Assembly: GCF_007752135.1 (NCBI RefSeq)
Contig: NZ_CP036298.1
Coordinates: 372,001-436,000, forward strand
Source: Aureliella helgolandensis
GTDB taxonomy: Bacteria > Planctomycetota > Planctomycetia > Pirellulales > Pirellulaceae
Reading direction: 5' to 3'
DNA: 64,000 bases
Numbering within the stretch: position 1 is the first letter of the stretch; each line of letters opens with the position of its first letter. Both the position numbers and the translations under genes were made by a program. Shown here piece after piece: positions 26,648-35,732 of the stretch. Under the pieces are notes generated by a model. That model was given only the letters and a program-made list of their open reading frames with translations, searched no databases and was not told the DNA's origin.

Positions 26648-29600
26648 TTAAACCACCTCGATCCCCAAGCTTATGGAATGCCCGGCGACTTCAAAAGTTT
26701 GGCACTCCATTGCGGGAGGGGCTGAGTCCTGACGGAATTCAACAGCTAGCGTCTCCCCCACAATATAGTCTTTGTTCTCGAGCAGTGCGGCGGTTAGCTC
26801 AGAATCTTGGCAATCGAGGTGGATAATAATCCGATCGGTAAATTGGCAATCGCGTTGTTTTCGTAGGTCTTGAATCAAACGCACTACGTCGCGGGCCATG
26901 CCCTCGCGCAGTAACGCCGGGGTTAAATCGGTGGAGAGAACAACCACGCAGTACTTACCTTGGGCGGCGGTCCAACCGCTTTTGGCTTGCAACCGCACTT
27001 CCAACTCTTCGTGGTCGAACTTGAGCGTTTCGCTGCCGAGTGCAATTTGCACGTAACCTTGGCTCGCCATGTCGCTCACCAATTGAGCTCCATCGGCTGC
27101 AGCTAGAGCGGCCTTGAGGGCTGGCAATTGCTTGCCGACGCGGGGCCCCAGCTTTTTGAAGTTGGGCAAGACTTGGTACTGAATGTAGGGGCTGTTGCCC
27201 GCGTTGTAGGCTACTTCCTTGACGTTCAGCTCTTCGCACACAATACCGTTGTGTTCGGTCAGCCAAGCCATGTGTTCGTCGCTGGCCAAGCTCACTTCGA
27301 CCCGTGAGAGTGGTTGACGGACCTTCAGCTTTGCATCCATCCGAGCACTGCGTCCCAGGGAGGCGACCTCCTGCAAAACTTGCATGCGGGCGCTCAAGAC
27401 CGCGTCACAGCGGTCGGGCGTCAGGGCGGGATAGTCGCATAAATGCACGCTTTCGCGAACGCGACCCCGGACCGATTCGGTCAGCGTCTGCCACATCAAT
27501 TCCGAGACGAACGGCACGAACGGAGCGATCAGTTTCGAGAGCTGGATGAGCACTTCGTACAAAGTCCAGTAGGCATCCGCCTTGTCGACACTCTCGGTGG
27601 CATTGGCCTTGCCCCAATAGCGATCGCGACTGCGGCGAACGTACCAGTTGCTGAGCTCATTGACCAGCGAGGTGATTTGTTGGCAAGCGCCGAAGCTATC
27701 ATAGCGATCCATCCGTGCGATGACTTCACCAGTGGTCATCGACAGCTCGCTAAGAATCCAGCGATCGAGTTCGGCGCGTTGCTCCACGGGGCGGTAGGAG
27801 GCGGCTTGGGAGAGCTCCTCGCGCGCGAGTTGGTCGAGTTGCCCATTGATTTCCGAAGGTCCGGCGAATTGATCGATCTCGGCGTAGATCGTAAAGAAGC
27901 TCAGGACGTTCCACATGCGCAAGAGGAATTCGGGGATGCTATCGCGAATGGCTCGCTCGGAGTAGATGATCGAACTCCAGGGCGGCTGATTGGCGAAGAA
28001 GTACCATCGCAGGGCATCGGCGCCGTGATTGTCGAAGATTTCTTGAGGGCTGCGATAATTGCGCAGGCTCTTGGACATCTTTCCAGTCTTGGAAACGTAT
28101 TTCTTGCCGAGTGCCTGGCGCGCTTCATCCTCGGTCAAGAAGCGTTGCTTGCCATCCTTACTCTCGTACCATTCGGCCAGCATGAGCCCCAATACGATGC
28201 AATTTCGGTAGGGGTGTGGGAATTTCTGCGAGTCTTGTTGACCGAGCTGTTCGCCAAACAGCATCGTGCTGATAGCCAGTTGGCTGTAAAACCAACCACG
28301 TGTCTGGTCGATGGCTTCGCTGATGAAGTCGGCGGGAAACGCTTTCTCGAAGCGGTCTTTGTTTTGGTGCGGGTAGCCCCATTGCGCGAAAGGCATGGCG
28401 CCGGAATCATACCAGCAGTCGATGACCTCGGTCACGCGGCGCATGCGTGCACCGGGGGCGAAGGGGGAATCGTAAGTAATGGCATCGATGTACGGCTTGT
28501 GGACTTTGAGATCCTCCGCCAAATCGGGATTCTCCGCTTTGGCCTTTTCCCAGATCTCGGTACCGGTGCGACCTGGTTTGGACAGCACCTCTTCGTAACT
28601 GCTGACCGCTTCTCGTCGGCCGGTCTCCTCGCACTCCCAAATCGGCAGAGGAGTTCCCCAGTAGCGTTCGCGCGAGAGGGCCCAGTCCACGTTGCTTTCC
28701 AAGAATTTTCCAAAGCGTCCGTCGCGAATGTTCTCCGGGGACCAGCCGATCTTCGAGTTGTTCTCCAGCATCTGGTCGCGGAAGTCGGTGGTCCGGATGA
28801 ACCAGCTCTCGCGCGGATACTGGATCAATGGATCTTCCTGGGCACGCCAGCAGAAGGGGTAGTCGTGCAGATATTGATCGAGCAGCAATAGGCGTCCCGA
28901 TTCCTTCAGCTCTCGTGAAATGGCCTTGTCCGCATCCTTGACCCACACCCCTTCGTGTTGAGGGCAGTCGGAAGTGAACTTGCCATCTGGGCCGACTGCA
29001 CACAGCAGCGCGGGTACGTCGCCAGTGGTTTCAAACTTGGCAAGTTCTTTGGCGAAGACGTCGTAGTCAACTTCACCAAACGCCGGGGCGATATGGACCA
29101 GCCCGGTACCGCTGTCGAGCGTCACAAAGTCGGCGGCTAAGACTCGCCAGTACAGATGGGCTTGGCCCCCGCTGACGAGCTCTCCTTGGGCATCAGCCCA
29201 CTTGGCATGGTAGGTATCGAGGGGAGGTTGGTAGCGCATGCCGACCAATTCCGAACCGGGCAGAGTTCGGATCACCTGCCAGGTTTGTTTGACTTTTTCA
29301 GCCAAGGAATCGACGAGTGCGGAAGCGACGATTAGCTCTTCCTCCGAGTCCTCGACCCGACAGACGGCGTATTCGATCTCAGGATGAACTGCGGCGTACA
29401 TGTTGCTTGGAAGAGTCCAAGGTGTTGTGGTCCAGACCACCAAAGAGGTTTGTGGGGAATCGACCAGTGGGAATTTGACAAACACGCTCGGATCGGCGAC
29501 TTCGCGGTAGCCCTGCCCTACCTCGCCCGCAGAAAGTGCGGTACCGCCTTGAGCCCACCACCAGACGATTTTATGGCCGCGATAGAGCAAGCCTTGGTCG

Positions 29601-30100
29601 AAGAGTTTTTTGAGGGACCACCAGACGCTTTCCACGTAACTTTGGTGGTAGGTCACGTAGGCTTCGCTGAGGTCGATCCAGAAGCCGAGACGCTCGGTCA
29701 GCACCTCCCAGTCTTGCATGTACTTCCACACACTTTGCTGGCATTTTTGGATAAAGGGTTCGATGCCGTAACGCTCGATCTCCTCTTTGCTGTGGATGCC
29801 AAGCTCTTTGCAGACCTCGACCTCGACCGGCAAACCGTGGGTGTCCCAGCCCGCCTTGCGTTCGCACAGGTAGCCCCGCATGGTTTTGTAGCGAGGGAAC
29901 AGGTCCTTGATAGCTCGGGTGAGGCAGTGTCCCGGATGCGGTAGCCCGTTGGCGGTAGGAGGCCCTTCGTAGAAGACAAACGACTCGGCGCCGGCCCGCT
30001 GCTGCAGACTTTTCTCGTAAATCTCGTTCTGTTTCCAGAATTCGAGCATTTTGACTTCTTGTTCCGGGAACCGAACTTGAGTGCTAACGGCTTTGAACAT
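26648..30100 (-). CDS. ileS: Isoleucyl-tRNA synthetase (IleRS2-like)
   Basis: 1150-aa class I synthetase that charges tRNA-Ile. The HIGH motif is in [16 protein letters not shown], followed by [13 protein letters not shown]. The editing domain shows [16 protein letters not shown] and [31 protein letters not shown] and [14 protein letters not shown] precede [15 protein letters not shown]. The anticodon-binding region contains [15 protein letters not shown]. The length, the [10 protein letters not shown] and SLRNY variants and the absence of the C-terminal zinc CxxC pairs of classical bacterial IleRS place it with the eukaryote-like IleRS2 group. Members of that group are generally insensitive to mupirocin. 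The start at 30100 gives the normal MFKAV N-terminus. Confidence 0.96.
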   Translation of the reverse strand: MFKAVSTQVRFPEQEVKMLEFWKQNEIYEKSLQQRAGAESFVFYEGPPTANGLPHPGHCLTRAIKDLFPRYKTMRGYLCERKAGWDTHGLPVEVEVCKELGIHSKEEIERYGIEPFIQKCQQSVWKYMQDWEVLTERLGFWIDLSEAYVTYHQSYVESVWWSLKKLFDQGLLYRGHKIVWWWAQGGTALSAGEVGQGYREVADPSVFVKFPLVDSPQTSLVVWTTTPWTLPSNMYAAVHPEIEYAVCRVEDSEEELIVASALVDSLAEKVKQTWQVIRTLPGSELVGMRYQPPLDTYHAKWADAQGELVSGGQAHLYWRVLAADFVTLDSGTGLVHIAPAFGEVDYDVFAKELAKFETTGDVPALLCAVGPDGKFTSDCPQHEGVWVKDADKAISRELKESGRLLLLDQYLHDYPFCWRAQEDPLIQYPRESWFIRTTDFRDQMLENNSKIGWSPENIRDGRFGKFLESNVDWALSRERYWGTPLPIWECEETGRREAVSSYEEVLSKPGRTGTEIWEKAKAENPDLAEDLKVHKPYIDAITYDSPFAPGARMRRVTEVIDCWYDSGAMPFAQWGYPHQNKDRFEKAFPADFISEAIDQTRGWFYSQLAISTMLFGEQLGQQDSQKFPHPYRNCIVLGLMLAEWYESKDGKQRFLTEDEARQALGKKYVSKTGKMSKSLRNYRSPQEIFDNHGADALRWYFFANQPPWSSIIYSERAIRDSIPEFLLRMWNVLSFFTIYAEIDQFAGPSEINGQLDQLAREELSQAASYRPVEQRAELDRWILSELSMTTGEVIARMDRYDSFGACQQITSLVNELSNWYVRRSRDRYWGKANATESVDKADAYWTLYEVLIQLSKLIAPFVPFVSELMWQTLTESVRGRVRESVHLCDYPALTPDRCDAVLSARMQVLQEVASLGRSARMDAKLKVRQPLSRVEVSLASDEHMAWLTEHNGIVCEELNVKEVAYNAGNSPYIQYQVLPNFKKLGPRVGKQLPALKAALAAADGAQLVSDMASQGYVQIALGSETLKFDHEELEVRLQAKSGWTAAQGKYCVVVLSTDLTPALLREGMARDVVRLIQDLRKQRDCQFTDRIIIHLDCQDSELTAALLENKDYIVGETLAVEFRQDSAPPAMECQTFEVAGHSISLGIEVV

Positions 30101-30482
30101 TGTGGAGCTTGGAGAAAGAGTCGAATGGTGGAAATTTGAGGTAAGTGCCGAGCGATCCCTAGTGAGTCGTGCTTGATGTGCCAGCCACTCCTGGGGCCCG
30201 TGCCAACGAGTTGCAGGCTTGTCCGGTGGTCAACGCTTGGGTGCAGCTAGGACTCGCACCGCCCCCGTCATGTTCATGTCGGCAACATGCTGGCAGTAGG
30301 AAGACTGATTTTGGTCGGGGAAGCAGCTCCCTCCAAGGGTACTTTGCCCCGATTGCGGCGATTCAGCCATGTTTGAGGGGCCGACTGCTGTTTTTTTGAG
30401 GGGGCTAATGACGTAAAATCGCATTCCCGCGACAGAAATGGCTTCCATTTCCCTACTCCTCTCAAGAGATATAGCGATAAAA
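30101..30482. other. Divergent intergenic region between ileS and the LOG-family gene
   Basis: 382 bases holding the promoters for both genes. I see no T-box leader features upstream of ileS (no specifier stem with the conserved T-box sequence). A run of seven T at about 30393-30399 has no convincing hairpin before it. TAAAAT at 30414-30419 is a possible -10 for the + strand gene, without a good -35. Confidence 0.45.
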
Positions 30483-31574
30483 ATGTCGGATGCTGCTGAA
30501 TTCGAAGAATTCCCTGAGGCTCAAGGTGAAGATGTCAAGGAACGGCCGCAACCGGCGGATGAACCGGCGGACATTGATTTATCGGGGCCACAGCGGGCCG
30601 ATTTGTTGGCGATGATGCAGCGAACGATTGTTCGACTCGAGAAAGATGGGACCAGTCGGGGGGATTTGAAAATTCTCAACAGCACCTTGCGGGAACTGCG
30701 ATACGCCTTCAAGGTCTTTCAGCCCTACCGACGTCGCCGCAAAGTGACGGTGTTTGGCTCGGCGCGCACGCGACCGGAACAGGCCTCCTACCAGCAAGCG
30801 GTTGAGTTCGGGCGGGCCATGTCGAGGCACGGCTGGATGACGATTACCGGAGCCGGTGGTGGGATCATGGAAGCGGGCCATGTGGGCGCGGGCAAGGAGT
30901 TCTCCATGGGACTCAATATCATGCTGCCCTTCGAACAGAGCTCCAATGCAGTGATCCACGGCGATCCTAAATTGGTAACGATGAAGTACTTTTTCACCCG
31001 CAAGCTGATGTTCGTCAAGGAATGCAGCGCCGTCGTTTCGCTGCCGGGCGGATTCGGTACGCTCGATGAAACCGCCGAGACTTTAACGCTGCTGCAAACC
31101 GGGAAGCAGACAATGTTGCCCGTGGTTTTGCTCGACGCGCCCGGGGGAGATTACTGGAGGCATTTTGGAACGTTCATCGACCAAACACTGCTTCGCGATG
31201 GCATGATCAGCCCCGAAGATCGTGCACTGTATATGATCACCAATAGCGTTCAGGCCGCCGTTGACGAAGTTCTCAATTTCTACCGTGTCTATCACAGCAT
31301 GCGGTATGTGCGAGATACGCTCGTTCTGCGAGTTAGTCAGAAGTTGGGCGAAGCAGAAGTATCCCAACTGAATGAAGATTTTTCGGACATCCTGGTCGAA
31401 GGGAAGATTGAGCAAGTCCCCGCCTTGCCTGAAGAAGCCAACGAACCGGAACTGGCTGACTTGGCGCGTTTGACCCTCAGATTTGATCGCAAGCAACTCG
31501 GAAGATTGCGGATGCTGATCAACGCCATCAACGCGACTTGCCCCGGTTGCGATGTGTCGCCTTCGTCCAGCTAG
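30483..31574 (+). CDS. LOG/TIGR00730 family Rossmann-fold protein with C-terminal extension
   Basis: 363 aa from the ATG at 30483 (an upstream GTG/ATG-type start at 30438 adds only 15 residues of no resemblance). The core (about 85-280) is the lysine decarboxylase-like LOG fold, with KVTVFGSAR, WMTITGAGGGIMEA and the defining PGGFGTLDE followed by ETLTLLQTGK. LOG proteins are nucleoside 5'-monophosphate phosphoribohydrolases; cytokinin-activating members are the best known, but bacterial homologues act on AMP-like nucleotides. An acidic N-terminal 75 residues and a further 85 residues at the C-terminus (DTLVLRVSQKLGEAEVSQLNEDF onward) are unusual compared with the about 190-aa family core. 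Monocistronic by position. Confidence 0.88.
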   Translation: MSDAAEFEEFPEAQGEDVKERPQPADEPADIDLSGPQRADLLAMMQRTIVRLEKDGTSRGDLKILNSTLRELRYAFKVFQPYRRRRKVTVFGSARTRPEQASYQQAVEFGRAMSRHGWMTITGAGGGIMEAGHVGAGKEFSMGLNIMLPFEQSSNAVIHGDPKLVTMKYFFTRKLMFVKECSAVVSLPGGFGTLDETAETLTLLQTGKQTMLPVVLLDAPGGDYWRHFGTFIDQTLLRDGMISPEDRALYMITNSVQAAVDEVLNFYRVYHSMRYVRDTLVLRVSQKLGEAEVSQLNEDFSDILVEGKIEQVPALPEEANEPELADLARLTLRFDRKQLGRLRMLINAINATCPGCDVSPSSS

Positions 31575-31592
31575 AGTTGCTCGCGGAAGCAT

Positions 31593-31625
31593 AAAAAACG
31601 CCGGAACTGGTAGGTTTCCGGCGTT
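31593..31625 (-). terminator. Intrinsic terminator of the PEP-CTERM gene
   Basis: Arms AACGCCGGAA (31597-31606) and TTCCGGCGTT (31616-31625) pair perfectly over ten bases around a 9-base loop. Read on the minus strand the stem is followed by a T run (TTTTTT at 31598-31593). It sits 30 bases after the PEP-CTERM stop codon, and 23 bases past the convergent LOG gene on the other strand. Confidence 0.88.
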
Positions 31626-31654
31626 GAGATCTGATGATTTGTCTGTTCTAGACT

Positions 31655-32455
31655 CTAGGCGGGGGAGCGACGACGGACGAATCCGATGCAACCCGCAGTG
31701 AGGCTGAGTAGGGCCAGTGAAGAGGGTTCGGGAACTGCCGCTACACCAACAAGTGTGCCGGTATAGGTTTGACTGCCTTCTACTGTAGGCTCGCTAGTTG
31801 GGCCAAAGGTGTACGGAAGTGTGACGGCGACCGGAATCGTTAGCGTGGCAATTCCACCGCTGACCGAATAGGTCCCTGTGCCGGCCGCAACATTCAATCC
31901 CGTACCAGCAAGAGTGCCAGCATTGGTGAAGTCGATTGAGTTTCCTGCAGTCAATGCAGTGGAATAAACATCGATGATGCCTGAATTAAAGCCAAAGGTC
32001 TGGCCCGAAACCGCAAAGGATCCGCCGGTAACAGATGTGGAGGCGGCCGCAATGTTGAAATCGACGTTCCGCATCTTGCCATTGGTTAGAATTGCATCGA
32101 TCCGAATTCCATAGTCTCCCGCAGAGGCTGGTTCAGTGGGCACGATATCGTCCGATGGCAGCCAATTGCCGTTCACATTCGCATCCACATTGGAGCTTAA
32201 AAACGTGATGCTCAGTGGGTTGAGGAGATCCGAGACATCTACTGTAATCGCGCCGCCATAGCTGGTAATTAAGCTGTTGGCGCCTTGAGCAGTATAAGCG
32301 AACGTATTGTTAACAGGGTCTCCGACCGTTGTGCTACCGGCTAACGTCAAGCTACTTCTGGCCGCGTCCAGGGTGAACACGAGCTCATCTGCCATCGCTG
32401 TTTGCAGGGAACTCCCGATCAAGAGAGTACACATCAGGTACCGCATGAGGATCAT
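31655..32455 (-). CDS. PEP-CTERM sorting domain protein
   Basis: 266-aa exported protein. The ATG at 32455 is chosen because GGAGAG lies seven bases upstream; a TTG at 32470 would put that site inside the gene. Signal peptide about 1-20 (YLMCTLLIGSSLQTAMA). The body is Ser/Thr/Gly/Ala-rich, all-beta in character and without Cys until the end. The C-terminus is a classical PEP-CTERM anchor: VPEPSSLALLSLTAGCIGF then RRR. Such proteins are cut and sorted by exosortase and usually become extracellular matrix or surface material; no exosortase is in this window. No catalytic motif is visible. Confidence 0.9.
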   Translation of the reverse strand: MILMRYLMCTLLIGSSLQTAMADELVFTLDAARSSLTLAGSTTVGDPVNNTFAYTAQGANSLITSYGGAITVDVSDLLNPLSITFLSSNVDANVNGNWLPSDDIVPTEPASAGDYGIRIDAILTNGKMRNVDFNIAAASTSVTGGSFAVSGQTFGFNSGIIDVYSTALTAGNSIDFTNAGTLAGTGLNVAAGTGTYSVSGGIATLTIPVAVTLPYTFGPTSEPTVEGSQTYTGTLVGVAAVPEPSSLALLSLTAGCIGFVRRRSPA

Positions 32456-32840
32456 TACAAAGCTCTCCAAATAGTTACCGAAAAACGAATTTAAACCAGT
32501 TCTAACGGTAATTCGGCTCGGTCGGTGTAACTAGGTTCTAAATCCAAATTTTGGTGCTAAATATCGCGGCGAAACTGATTAATGGCGTTGTTTCCCACCA
32601 ATGGTGGTGCGATCGGTGTTTTATCCCTCCTTTGAACTAGCTCGGCACACTCTGCCGGCTGGCAGTAGTGTCGCAACCGTTTCAGACAGGTAACCTGCTG
32701 CGGTTCTCTGGGACGATGTGGTTCACTGAGAGGAAGAGCCGCTGCCGCAAAACCGCGAATTGATTCCATTGCGGCGAAGCGGCAGCTGAACCGGCGTGGC
32801 TTGCCAGGCCGGGTTGCATTATTAACACGCTGGCTCGGGG
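32456..32840. other. Intergenic region upstream of the PEP-CTERM gene
   Basis: About 385 bases, AT-richer near the PEP-CTERM start. Two related minus-strand words, TTAGAACC (around 32534) and TTAGAACTGG (around 32497), lie about 35 bases apart and could be a regulator site. A 70-codon open frame here (32557-32769) shows no family resemblance. Confidence 0.35.
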
Positions 32841-34352
32841 CTAGGGGGCGGCGGTCACGCTCAACCAGAGAGGTAATGAGTTGGGTGCCCCGATGGCCTG
32901 TGGCGTGGGATTTTCGGACTGAGCCGTCGCCTGGAACCGGACCGGACCTTGGAATGGTTTCAGGCCCGTTAGTTTGAGCGTGACTTTGCTAGCCGAATCT
33001 TTACCATGGGTCGAGACAACACTGGTGCATTGCAAGTGTTCATTCGGTTCAGCTAGAGAGATTTCGATATCGGGAGTGAAGCCGTGTTCCCGTTCGATGT
33101 TCACGACCCAATCCGTCTCCTTCCCAACCACGACTGAGATGAGTTCGCTGGCGACGGTGGCGGAGAAGCTAGCGGGACGCTCCTCGATCAGAAGGTGGTA
33201 ACGGTAGCCCTCATCTCCAGAGCGGTGGAAATCGCTGACGGCGACGGTGAAATCGCCATCGGCGGGCGCTTCCCAATTCAGTACGGGATCGGGTTCCTTA
33301 TTCACATCGTCGGCGGTGGCCAATTTCTTTCCTGAAGCATCGAGAATCGACAGGACAGGGTCGAGGTACGAGCCGAATTCACGGGCCAAGACTTCCATGC
33401 GATAGTGCCGCTTCGCCATGGCCGGAAAGCGGATATAGTCGGTTTGCTTGGGGCGCGAGATGCAACCTGCAAGATGGGCTGGGAGAGCAACGGCCAGCGC
33501 TGTTTCTAGTTCGGAGTGCTCGCCTTCTGCCAGCGGAATGTGCTCACCGGCAAGTTCCGCCTGACGCTCAAAGTGGAGCGTATTTTCAAAGGGGGACGGT
33601 TTGGAATCGAGGCGCAGGCGGTAGACCCAATTGCTACCTCCGCCGAAGGCGATGGTGCTGTTGGGAGTGGCTGGAAAGCCAAACACGCGGACTAGGAATC
33701 GACCATCGTGGGGAGCCTGAAACTCCAGGTAGGGATCGAGCCCGACGTGGTCGATATTCTCGGAGATAACGAAACCGCGACTATCGAGGAATTGCACATT
33801 GGCATCTACGGGGCTAGCCAGCCACTTGGCCGAATCGACCGTAGCGGCGACGAGTTCCCCTTGCTTGAGGTCTACTGAGTACAGATCAACGTCCCCGTTT
33901 TTGTTGAGGATGCCGTGGAGAGTGCGGGGGAGTTCAGGGATTGGGAGAGCCGTTTCGACGCGATCATTGGGCTCCGCTTCGCTGGCTTCGGGAAAGGAGC
34001 CGACGAGGAAGGGGCGGGCTGCAGACGCTCCATCGGCGTGATGCAATCGCATCCAGCGCACTCCGGGTGGAGCATCGGCGGCGATGTTCGCTTGCAGCTT
34101 TCCAGGGTCGGTTCCGCAGCTCCATGAGATGCCATCGTCGTCGGACCAGACCTCGACCGGCCAGGTGGGGAATTTACCTGTGGCGGTAACATCGACGGTC
34201 GTACCGGCTTGCCCTCCGGAAGGGAACAGTAGAGTCAACTCGGGTTTTTCGGCAGCTCGCAGGCTGCCGAGGAAGCCAGTGACGAGCAATAGGCAGCTAC
34301 ATAGCAGAGTGCATCTGGTGCGAATCATTCCGCCGCGCATGTGCATTGTCAT
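32841..34352 (-). CDS. Exported prepeptidase (PPC) domain protein (module B)
   Basis: 503 aa with a signal peptide (CTLLCSCLLLVTGFLGSLRAA; the start may be any of the Met residues 1-9). An Ig-like N-terminal domain (LTLLFPSGGQAGTTVDVTATG) is followed by a PPC-type domain (about 125-250, EAEPNDRVETALPIP ... GDVDLYSVDLKQGELVAATV ... DGRFLVRVFGFP). A second PPC-like domain comes next (about 290-390, DYIRFPAMAKRHYRMEVLA ... DGDFTVAVSDFHRSGDEGYRY). The C-terminus is a beta sandwich. It is 50 bp downstream of the DUF1501 gene and is the counterpart of the module A protein at 9929-11956. Likely a secreted binding protein. Confidence 0.85.
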   Translation of the reverse strand: MTMHMRGGMIRTRCTLLCSCLLLVTGFLGSLRAAEKPELTLLFPSGGQAGTTVDVTATGKFPTWPVEVWSDDDGISWSCGTDPGKLQANIAADAPPGVRWMRLHHADGASAARPFLVGSFPEASEAEPNDRVETALPIPELPRTLHGILNKNGDVDLYSVDLKQGELVAATVDSAKWLASPVDANVQFLDSRGFVISENIDHVGLDPYLEFQAPHDGRFLVRVFGFPATPNSTIAFGGGSNWVYRLRLDSKPSPFENTLHFERQAELAGEHIPLAEGEHSELETALAVALPAHLAGCISRPKQTDYIRFPAMAKRHYRMEVLAREFGSYLDPVLSILDASGKKLATADDVNKEPDPVLNWEAPADGDFTVAVSDFHRSGDEGYRYHLLIEERPASFSATVASELISVVVGKETDWVVNIEREHGFTPDIEISLAEPNEHLQCTSVVSTHGKDSASKVTLKLTGLKPFQGPVRFQATAQSENPTPQAIGAPNSLPLWLSVTAAP

Positions 34353-34402
34353 TTCTATCCGGGGGCGTAGGTGGGCGGTGATGGTTTCGGTTGGGGCCAG
34401 CG

Positions 34403-35719
34403 CTACATCAGCTCACTGATCGGCGTATGGTCGCTCACGAGGTGAGCGGGGCGGCCGGATGGTGTGTGGTAGATCTTGTTCGGATCGATCCCCAGCTTGC
34501 GATAGACTGTGGAAACGTAGTTTTCGGGAGACAGGACCCGTTCGACCGCGGCGTGGCCCTGACGATCGGTGGCCCCAATGACTTGCCCACCTCGGCTTCC
34601 ACCGCCAGCAAACAGAATGCTCATCGCGTTGGCCCAGTGATCACGGCCTGGTGTCGATTCACCCGAGAGGGTGCTAATCTTGGGTGTGCGTCCGAACTCG
34701 CCTAGGGCGATTACCATGGTGGTTTCGAGCAGGCCGCGTTGGTCCAAATCGCTAATCAGCGCAGCTACGGTTTGGTCCCAAGTGGGAAGTCGTTTCGACA
34801 ACACATTGAATATGTCGCGGTGGTGATCCCAGCCTCCGTCGTAGAGTGTCACGAAGGGAACTCCGGCTTCCACTAGACGCCGCGCCATCAAGGCCCGTTG
34901 CCCAAAGCCGTTGCGACCGTACGCGTCGCGAACGGCCTCTGGTTCGCTGTGGATATCAAAGGCCTTCTGTGCTTCAGGGGCCATGATCAAGTTGTAGCCC
35001 TGTTGGACATTCTCATCGTAGCCCGTTACGGGATCGTTGGCTTGAGGATCTCCGTAGCGTGGCAGTCGATCGACCAGTTGGCGTAGGTCGCGACGCGATT
35101 GGAAGCGGTCGGGGGGAAGGTCTCGTGGGAGTTCGACATCCCTCACGTGAAAGTCTTTGTGGTTAGGGTCGTTGGCCACCACGAACGGTGCGTACTTGGC
35201 TCCTAGGAAGTTGGGCCCGCCGGAGCGCGACATGTTCGGCATCGAAAAATAGCTAGGCAGTCCATGGGGAGCCTGGCGTTCGTAGGCCGCTACGGAGCCC
35301 AAGCTGGGGTGGAAGCTGACGAAGGCACCACATCCCACAGGGATCCGAGGCGGTGCACCGGTCATCATGTAATGATTTCCGGAGCCATGATTGGCTTGGT
35401 TGTGCCGCACCGAGCGAATGAGCGAGTACTTGTCTGCAATTTTGGCCAATTGCGGCAAGTGTTCACAAATTTGCATCCCCGGAACGTTGGTGTTGATCGG
35501 TCGAAACTCACCGCGGATCTCCATGGGAGCTTCGGGCTTGAGGTCGAAGGTCTCTAGGTGCGATGGTCCGCCGTCCATCCAAATCAAAATGCAATTTGAT
35601 TTTGGTTGGTCGTTACCGGGAGCCTCTGCAGCCGCCGCGCGCCGCAGGGCGAGCAGATCTACAAAGCTACCACCGGCCAATCCGGCGAGTCCTAATTGCA
35701 AACAAGTTCGGCGATGCAT
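34403..35719 (-). CDS. DUF1501 protein, Tat-exported (module B)
   Basis: 438 aa with a twin-arginine-type signal (MHRRTCLQLGLAGLAGGSF). Family motifs: CILIWMDGGPSHLETFDLKP, PMEIRGEFRPINTNVPGMQICEHLPQLAK in two blocks, RSVRHNQANHGSGNHYMMTG, FVTLYDGGWDHHRDIF, MVIALGEFGRTPKI and GRDHWANAMS, then the C-terminal GRPAHLV. It starts 13 bp after the stop of the DUF1549/DUF1553 gene. In module A the order of the same two families is reversed. Predicted periplasmic; function of the family is not established. Confidence 0.93.
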   Translation of the reverse strand: MHRRTCLQLGLAGLAGGSFVDLLALRRAAAAEAPGNDQPKSNCILIWMDGGPSHLETFDLKPEAPMEIRGEFRPINTNVPGMQICEHLPQLAKIADKYSLIRSVRHNQANHGSGNHYMMTGAPPRIPVGCGAFVSFHPSLGSVAAYERQAPHGLPSYFSMPNMSRSGGPNFLGAKYAPFVVANDPNHKDFHVRDVELPRDLPPDRFQSRRDLRQLVDRLPRYGDPQANDPVTGYDENVQQGYNLIMAPEAQKAFDIHSEPEAVRDAYGRNGFGQRALMARRLVEAGVPFVTLYDGGWDHHRDIFNVLSKRLPTWDQTVAALISDLDQRGLLETTMVIALGEFGRTPKISTLSGESTPGRDHWANAMSILFAGGGSRGGQVIGATDRQGHAAVERVLSPENYVSTVYRKLGIDPNKIYHTPSGRPAHLVSDHTPISELM

Positions 35720-35732
35720 GGTACACCTTCAG

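Noticed and set aside
27443-28891. A 482-codon + strand frame opposite ileS
   Set aside because: It is the mirror of a strongly conserved ileS; its length follows from the codon use of the real gene.
28407-29003. A 198-codon minus-strand frame inside ileS
   Set aside because: It is out of frame with the conserved IleRS sequence and has Arg-rich shadow composition.
30235-30275. A minus-strand segment resembling a tRNA T-arm (GGTGCGAGTCC)
   Set aside because: The stem does not pair and no D-arm, anticodon arm or acceptor stem can be built around it.
30393-30419. A run of seven T as a terminator or a promoter for the LOG gene
   Set aside because: There is no hairpin before the run, and the TAAAAT after it has no acceptable -35.
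32557-32769. A 70-codon minus-strand frame upstream of the PEP-CTERM gene
   Set aside because: No recognisable motif or ribosome site.
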